Shown here: in pieces, positions 57,924-64,000 of the stretch | Layout: the number at the start of each line of letters is the position of its first letter | Numbering within the stretch: the stretch's first letter is position 1 | Source: Branchiostoma belcheri | Lineage: Eukaryota > Chordata > Leptocardii > Amphioxiformes > Branchiostomatidae | Direction of reading: 5' to 3' | Length of the DNA: 64,000 nucleotides | Assembly (NCBI RefSeq): GCF_001625305.1 | Contig: NW_017804131.1 | Coordinates: 3,920,124-3,984,123 of the forward strand | Translations under genes and position numbers: made by a program | Notes under the pieces: model-generated | Database searches by the model: none | Told to the model about the DNA's origin: nothing | The model's input: the letters and a program-made list of their open reading frames with translations, nothing else

Positions 57924-60864
57924 TTAAAATGCGTCACTGTAGACTTCTTGTACCAGACATGGCTCCGTCATTAGCGTGAGGAGACCCCTCTTCTCCAGAG
58001 CCCTTAGTACTTTGTATTCCGTCTTAAAATTATGTATCTTGAAGTTTGGTTCCCCAAGATTGCCATCAATGTTCAGATAGTAGTGATAAGAAAGATTCCT
58101 CCCTGTTAAGGGGTCTGTGTCAAAGGGGTAGAATCCGTAGAGGGTTATCTTGTTGCAGAGTGTCGTTGCTAAGACGACGCCTATAAGCCCTGTCGTCACA
58201 AAGCTGTCAAAGTCACGGTCATACCGAGGGAATATTTTCATGATGATTCTATGAGAGGAAGACAAAATAAAGACGTGATGATCTCATATATACGTTCTAA
58301 CTATCTCTTGGATTGATAAAGTTCAATGAAAAACAAATCGACACTAGAAAAGTAACATTTGCAAAGCAAATGCATAATGTTTACCTTCGGATATGGTCTG
58401 CTCTGTTAATTCTTACTCAAACACATTCACATACATGTATATGGTGACAGGAGTCTAAATGCTTACTATGAAATTGCAACATCATGTAATCCAACACCTG
58501 TTACTATGGTGACAGACGTCAACAAAAGAGGCCATTGGTCAGGTCAGAGGTTAGTGTTTAGAACAGAAGAAGAAGAAGAAATGGAGCAAAACAATATGTT
58601 TCCTTCGGTAAACATAACTAGCTCAGCGCTTGATAGCTTGAAGATCAATTCACTCCATTCAGCTCGTTTTTATCTATTGAAATAATCACACACTGTTTGT
58701 AGATCAAAGTGATACTTACTTTCCTGCCAGATGCTGTGCGTTGATGTGTTGAAGGGTTATTGAGATATTTGCTGTACTCGCAAGCTGTAACAAACTTCTA
58801 AAGAGGTCTGTGCGTCTCTGTTTTACGTAAAGGAAAACACTTGTCCTCATTTGCTGCAGTCTATTTGCAAACCTCTTCGAGTCTTTAGATTCAAAGCTTG
58901 CTTTGACTTTATCTAATATCTCTTTGTTCAAGATGGTTAGATTTGCTTTGCTGCCGACATCTAGTTGATAACCGATTGTGGGAGCGAGGTTAAACCGTAT
59001 GACGTAATCGTTAGCGTCGATGTCTGTGCCGCAAAGGCTGCCGGTTAGGATGTCACCGCTGCCCACGATTGCGCATGTGCCGAACCGGCCAGAGTCCTGC
59101 TCATTGGTTGGGACACAGGGGTTCTGTCCGTGCCAGGAACACGCATGTGCAGGCTCTTCCGCCATGTTTCCCCGCTCATCCATTGTTATTGTGGTGAAGT
59201 AGGTGGGTCCGATGGAGACAGCCGCAGTCCTGAGGGAGAAGATACAGAAGAATAACTTTATTGACACAACAAAAGTGCAGCGACTTTCGTAAGGTCTAAG
59301 ACTGCAAGTAGATATACAGACAAATATACAGGGGTAATACGAAATTAATTTATGTATAAAAACAGTAGATGAGTTAACTAATACTACTTGTTCTTAAGTC
59401 TAAACATTCTTTAATATATTTACCTATTTTTACACAGTAAGGGTTATTACCTTCTAGGATGAAATTAAATTTATCTATAGCATGAAATGTAACAAATTCT
59501 GTTGAGCAGGCGGAGAGAAGGTTGAACAGCTTTGTGCGTTTATTGTCATATAGTGTACAAATCAAAATAAAATGTTGTTCGTCTTCCATATCCATTGGGA
59601 CAGAATGGACAAAACCTCTGGTCGCGAGGAATTTTTTATATCTTCCTAATTCTATATTCAATTTATGACTAGAAATTCTCATCTTTGTAATCGATCTACG
59701 AACTTCAAAATTGTGTATTTCAGAAAGGTAATTTTCTTGTCGTATTTCTCCTGTGTGTTCAGTAACGTAGTGTAGGATGCATATACAGTCGTTTGATAGA
59801 AATTCGACTGAAAAACGAAAATGCGATAAAGGAAGGAATTTTCACCTGCTGCTGATTACATTACGTTTTACCTCATCGAAAATCTTACCCGACTGACAAC
59901 TTTATATTACATGAAAGACAAATCGTTTCTTTGTTTACCGTAATTGTATTCCAGCATACGCTTGGATCAAACAACGTAGAATTGATATGACGTTACCTGA
60001 TTCTTTGAAGAGTAACAAGGCCAGAGGACACACGGTGATGGGGCGACACGCGGTTTCTTTTAAGCACAGCTTTGTGCAATTTAAGCGAACTCTTTCTTTT
60101 GGGCTTGCCGATCTTGGGAACTTTGTCTGAAGGGTTTAAGGCAGCAGGCGGAATGTGAAACGCTGGTTTCGGAATGGAGTGGTGAATACTCCAATGACTT
60201 CTGGAGAACTCCATTGAGGTATCGTTGATGAAGTCCAGGACAGCTCGAGGGGCAGTGCTATTGGTTGAAGAAAAGTGTATGTTATGGCATATACCTTTTT
60301 TGATCTATTGAGGGATGCCTATCTTAACTATCACTACTAATTATGGCTAATGTGTTAATGTGCACGTGGGACATATTTTGCTACATCAGGATAAAGCTGC
60401 TATTTAAGATAATATACATTATAGTACAACATTCTTGAAGGGGTCTATATTTATGTTTACCGAAGGAAAACATATTGTTTTTGCTCTGTTTCCTCTTTTT
60501 CTTCTTCTCCAAACCAATACGGTCAATGACCTGAACCAGACGTCTGTCACCATGGTAACTAGTGCTGGGTTACATCATGTTGTCATTTTATAGCAGGAGG
60601 CATTTAGACACCATATATATATGAATATCCCGGCACCATATATATGAATAAGTTTGAGTAAGAATTAACAGAGCAGACCATATGCGAAGGTAAACATTAA
60701 GCATTTGCCACTTTTCGAAGTTCTCACCTGATAATGTCAGTTGTCAACAGAAGAATCAGAACTGGTGTCACGGAAAACAAACCCAACGACAGAAACACGT
60801 TTCTCCATGGCTGAGGATAGCGTCGGTCCGTGCCTTGTGGAGTATGTCTATCCATCTTGAACAT
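57924..60864 (-). CDS. Alpha-2,8-sialyltransferase-like glycosyltransferase (GT29, ST8Sia group), complete 4 exons
   Basis: Exons are 60728-60864, 59997-60257, 58720-59229 and 57924-58248. All are GT-AG with matching phases and give 410 residues. It is a Golgi type II membrane enzyme that transfers sialic acid from CMP-sialic acid. Residues about 23-45 are the membrane anchor (FLSLGLFSVTPVLILLLTT), followed by a basic stem. Sialylmotif L starts CAIVGSGDILTG at about residue 185 and includes DYVIRFNLAP. Motif S is TTGLIGVVLATTLCNKITLY with Cys at about 334. Motif III is YHYY (357-360) and motif VS has His 375 and Glu 380 (HNFKTEY). The ST8Sia assignment comes from motif style; acceptor and linkage are unknown. 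Two in-frame ATGs (60864, 60855) could start it. A paralogous last exon lies upstream at 63454. Introns 1 and 3 each carry a copy of the same ~240-bp repeat. Confidence 0.92.
58379..58613. repeat. Copy of the GTTTACC-ended repeat, sialyltransferase intron 3
   Basis: Reverse orientation relative to 60455. Ends GTTTACCTTCGG and CCTTCGGTAAAC. Contains TATGGTGACAG and GTAATCCAACACC. Confidence 0.75.
60455..60695. repeat. GTTTACC-ended ~240-bp repeat, sialyltransferase intron 1
   Basis: Short inverted ends GTTTACC / GGTAAAC suggest a MITE. Internal marks are GGTCAATGACCTGAACCAGA and CACCATGGTAACTAGTGC. Four copies occur in this window (30530, 42174, 58379, 60455). Confidence 0.75.
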
Positions 60865-60915
60865 GACGTTTTGAAAAGTTATTCAACTGCTGGAAAAAAG
60901 ACTACTCGTACTTAA

Positions 60916-61268
60916 TCATAGTATACAAAGACGTTTTTGACAACAACGTTCACACGAGGAATGAACAAAATATGTTCAAATTATTACGACAATGAAATAA
61001 GATATCGGTTACGTGGAAGGTACATAGTCTTGGCAACACAATTGAAACAGGCAAATATACGAATCCCAATGAATAAATCAATAGCATATCATAGTACGCA
61101 AAAACGTCTGTGACAACAACGTTAACGTGAGAAATATGAACGAAATATGTTCAAATTATCACTAAAATGAAATAAGATATCGGTTAAGTGGAAGGTACAT
61201 AGTCTTGGCAACACAATGAAACAGACAAATATACAAATCCCCTTGAATAAATCAATAGCATATCATAT
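60916..61268. repeat. ~176-bp tandem duplication upstream of the sialyltransferase
   Basis: Copies share ATATGTTCAAATTAT, AATAAGATATCGGTTA, GGAAGGTACATAGTCTTGGC and AATAAATCAATAGCATATCA in order. Located 50-400 bases upstream of the start codon. Confidence 0.88.
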
Positions 61269-61854
61269 CATTGGTGAGTGTTTTCAAGTAGAGGCCTGGT
61301 ATGTCTTACTTCTGTATCATAACAAGAGCATTATAACTTCTTAAGAAATACGAATCTCGTATATCTTATAATCCTCTTACGGTATTCAATGAGGCTTTGC
61401 AGTCACCTTTTTACCCAGAATAAGAACAGCTGGTGATCCGAGAGGCCCCCAAACGTCTGAGCTCAATGATCCGTTCTAATTGATGCCTAATAAACGGCGT
61501 TTAACTGCGTATCTATGGAGCATTGATACAACCGGTAGTCATTTGCGTCGTTCCGTATTTTGTGTCTGGTAGAATCTAAACAAGACTGACAACAGGAAGA
61601 ATCATAGACCATAGCTCACAGACCACCAGTTCCAACCCATGCGTCACAACAGTACATCACTATGAATAATACATGCCAGATGTACAACACTGTCAGTTCG
61701 CATTAGCTGTAATCCTAACAAATGTCGTGAATAGTTAAGGTCCTTTTCTCAATCCCACACGCAAGTACACCCTTGAGATTTGATATTGATCCCGGGAATG
61801 TACAAATGTATGTAGCAGTCGCACTCCTGAGGCTCATTGAGTCGTCCTATTTTT

Positions 61855-62518
61855 CACGTAAGCCTTCGATTGTCAGTTAAAATCACCTTAAATCTTGCGG
61901 ACTGCTCATTTGTTATTTGTATTACAACTATGGTGACATTCATCGTATGACATGCTGATGGCGTCAGTAACTTCCATGGCATTCGTGGTATTTTCCACGT
62001 AAAAGACGTAAGCCTTCGGTTGTCAGCTAAAATCTTCTGAAATGTTGCTGACTGCTTATCTGTTATCAATATTACAACTCCGGTGACATTCAGAGACGTT
62101 CATTGTACAACATGTTTATGACGTCTGCAACTTCATGGCATTCGTGATATTTTCTACGTGATGCACGTAAGCCGTCGGCTGTCACTGTCAGTCAAAATCA
62201 TCTTAAATCTTGCCGACTGCTCATTTCTCATCAGTATTACAACTCTGGTGACATTCATCGTATAACATGTTCATGACGTCAGCAACTTCATGGCATTCGT
62301 GGTATTTTCCACGTGATGCACGTAAGCCTTCGTTTGTCAGTTAAAATCTTTTTAAATGTTGCGGAGTGCTCAATTGTTATCAATATTTGAACTCCGGTAA
62401 CATTCAGAGGCATTCATTGTACAACATGTTCATGACGTCTGCAACTTCATGGCTTTTGTGATATTTTCTACATGATGTACGTAAGCCTTCAGTTGTCACT
62501 TCAAATCATTCTTATCTT
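61855..62518. repeat. Tandem array of ~155-bp units with CRE-like sites and dimeric order
   Basis: The phrase ACGTAAGCC recurs at about 61856, 62006, 62165, 62320 and 62479. Units 1 and 3 share CATTCATCGTAT-ACATG; units 2 and 4 share CATTGTACAACATGTT. The array is therefore made of dimers about 310-bp long. Each unit carries a TGACGTC or GCGTCAG site followed by GCAACTT or similar, and CACGTGATGCACGTA near the junction. Confidence 0.88.
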
Positions 62519-62722
62519 ATCACATCTGCGCCATGTTGATGACGTCAGCAAACTGATGACGTTCGTAGGACATCCGTAACGGAAATGTTTTTGTTGATCC
62601 TTGACGACGGTTGATTATTATTCTATCATGGCCTCCCTGGCATTCATACGACTAATTTTCCTGTGTGTAACTCATTCTATGCATATAACGCACGCGATGC
62701 ACGCGATATTTGGTATTACTAA

Positions 62723-63086
62723 GGCCACACCGAGTTAATTTTATGGATGACATCCTCTGAAGACGCCCAAACTAGTGCGCGCGGGCGAATAAAAAAACAA
62801 TTCCGGCCAAAAATAAAAATGCTACTTAACCATAGGAATACAAAACTGGTATTGACTATTGTGATTTTGCGGCAGTACATAGCAATGTATACGACAAGCC
62901 GGCACATGCTGGCTTTTTGCAGAATTGATGAATCGGTACTGTACATGTACGTATGAGTTCTTGAGTCGTGGAGTTTCGGCAGCCTGGGTGCCATGGGTGC
63001 CCGGCTCCGTAATGTCGCTAGCTACCATGTACGAACTGGATGTGAACGCGCGTGGAAGTCATCCATAAAATTAACTCGGTGTGGCC
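62723..63086. mobile_element. Harbinger-like MITE between the two sialyltransferase genes
   Basis: Ends GGCCACACCGAGTTAATTTT and the inverse. TAA at 62720-62722 and 63087-63089. Interior GTGCGCGCGGGCGAATAAAA as in cluster members. Confidence 0.88.
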
Positions 63087-63453
63087 TAATCAAACGCTTA
63101 CATTTAACGTCGTTTGCCGACAACTTAATTTTCTGCTTAGTGTAGTATTTGATCGTTTGCTATAGATAACAAGTTACATCATCATCGGTCGACCGTATTG
63201 GTGTTATAGATACATACATATGTTGAACAAGGAACGGCGGCTTTCAGATTGTTTACAAGATGATTTGACACAATGCACCACGTGTTCAGCTGCATGTATG
63301 GCAACAAAATATGTAACTCAATTATTTGTTTTCTTGCTTCTTAACCACATTTATTGATTTCTTATGCATTAAATCTTCTTATTAACTGTCTTCTGTATCT
63401 CTATCGGTATAGTCAGTATAACCGCCATTCGGCGTAACACACCAGCCTAATGT

Positions 63454-63787
63454 CTAAAGTCTTAAATCTTGAATGTTTATCAGCGAAACAGGCAGCTGAC
63501 ACCTGTCAGTTATCAGAGTCACCACGCCCCTTTTCTCCAGCTCTTTCAGAATCAGGTACTCAGTAGTGAAGTTATGTATCTTGTCCATGACCACAGGCTG
63601 GATGTAGTCATCAGGGTAGTAATGGTATCTCAGTGTCCGGTCTCCCCTAGGTGCGGTCCTGTACGGGTAATACCCGTACAGAAATATCTCATCGCAAAAG
63701 TTGGTAGCTGCGATGACAGCCGTCAGTCCAGTTGTCATGACTGTGCCAAGATGTCTGCTTAAGCCAGGGAAGATCTTTCTTAGGATG
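63454..63787 (-). CDS. Last exon of a second ST8Sia-like sialyltransferase (partial, runs out of window)
   Basis: The acceptor TTTCTCTCCGTAG precedes 334 bases giving one leading base plus 110 codons and TAG at 63454. Motif S is MTTGLTAVIAATNFCDEIFL with its Cys. Motif III is YHYY, and motif VS is HNFTTEY with His and Glu in place. It aligns throughout with the last exon of the gene at 57924-60864 (same intron position and phase: the previous exon ends two bases into a codon). Remaining exons would lie beyond 64000. The C-terminal tail differs (SLINIQDLRL). Golgi GT29 enzyme; acceptor unknown. A local tandem paralogue is the simplest reading. Confidence 0.88.
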
Positions 63788-63827
63788 CTACGGAGAGAAA
63801 GAAATGCATAATTAAAGTTCGAATCTG

Positions 63828-64000
63828 TGGGGTCGTGTGGCGTAGCGGCAGCGTGCTTGGCTCGGAACCAAGAGGTCCCGGGTTCGAGTCCTGACATGCC
63901 ACCGATCTTGTGCTTTTGGGAAAGGCACTTAACATGAATTTCCTCACTTAACTCAGGTGAAAATGAGTATTGGATTGTCTCGTGTTGGTGCCGGCATTAA
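63828..64000 (+). mobile_element. tRNA-derived SINE in intron of the second sialyltransferase (cut by window end)
   Basis: Same family as 13309-13555. Head GTGTGGCGTAGCGGCAGCGT, B box GGTTCGAGTCC at 63881-63891, body TTGGGAAAGGCACTTAACAT. It lies 40 bases upstream of the 3' splice site at 63788. Confidence 0.85.

Noticed and set aside
1-64000. CRISPR arrays, bacterial operons, phage or giant-virus genes
   Set aside because: No regularly spaced repeats and no ribosome-binding-site-led gene strings. Every supported gene is intron-containing and metazoan.

Overview
This is animal nuclear DNA, most likely from a lancelet (Branchiostoma). The genes are split by GT-AG introns. About 18% of the window or more is short non-autonomous transposons. 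ACATGTA-type words are unusually frequent, and the gene content is chordate. There are no bacterial operons, CRISPR arrays or genuine tRNA/rRNA genes. The species call is an inference from gene content and repeat style.

Layout. (1) 3-449, + strand: the acidic C-terminal end of an unidentified protein. (2) 1619-16516, - strand: a complete 23-exon USP5 (isopeptidase T) gene; all 23 exons join in frame to 853 codons plus stop. (3) 18097-20402, + strand: a complete five-exon CDCA3 (TOME-1) gene. It is head-to-head with USP5 across a short promoter holding a TCTCGCGAGA palindrome and two inverted CCAAT boxes; the same divergent pair exists in human. (4) 21488-22878: a piggyBac-like element followed directly by a Harbinger-like MITE. 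(5) 23306-29983, - strand: a seven-exon secreted coiled-coil plus fucolectin-domain protein. Its first intron carries a 2.9-kb element with an internal ~1.3-kb duplication across a 20-N assembly gap. (6) 30-37 kb: gene-poor, with repeats and some coding-like relics. (7) 36959-45378, - strand: a three-exon Ser/Thr kinase of 340 residues in which HRD is HCD. (8) 45.4-57.9 kb: mostly intergenic. It holds an orphan terminal exon with a downstream poly(A) signal and a tandem duplicate of its 3' part, plus a cluster of Harbinger-like MITEs at 49.9-52.5 kb. (9) 57924-60864, - strand: a complete four-exon alpha-2,8-sialyltransferase-like gene. A second paralogue follows at 63454-63787, of which only the last exon lies inside the window. 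A ~155-bp tandem array with CRE-like sites lies between them.

How the genes work together: USP5 (disassembly of free ubiquitin chains) and CDCA3 (mitotic-entry regulator degraded by APC/C) share a promoter region and both belong to the ubiquitin system. The lectin and the sialyltransferases are glycan-related but are separated by the kinase, and nothing shows that they are functionally linked. No autonomous transposase was found. The least explained items are a MITE group with 9-bp target duplications, the duplicated terminal exon, and the filled/empty insertion pair inside the large intronic element.
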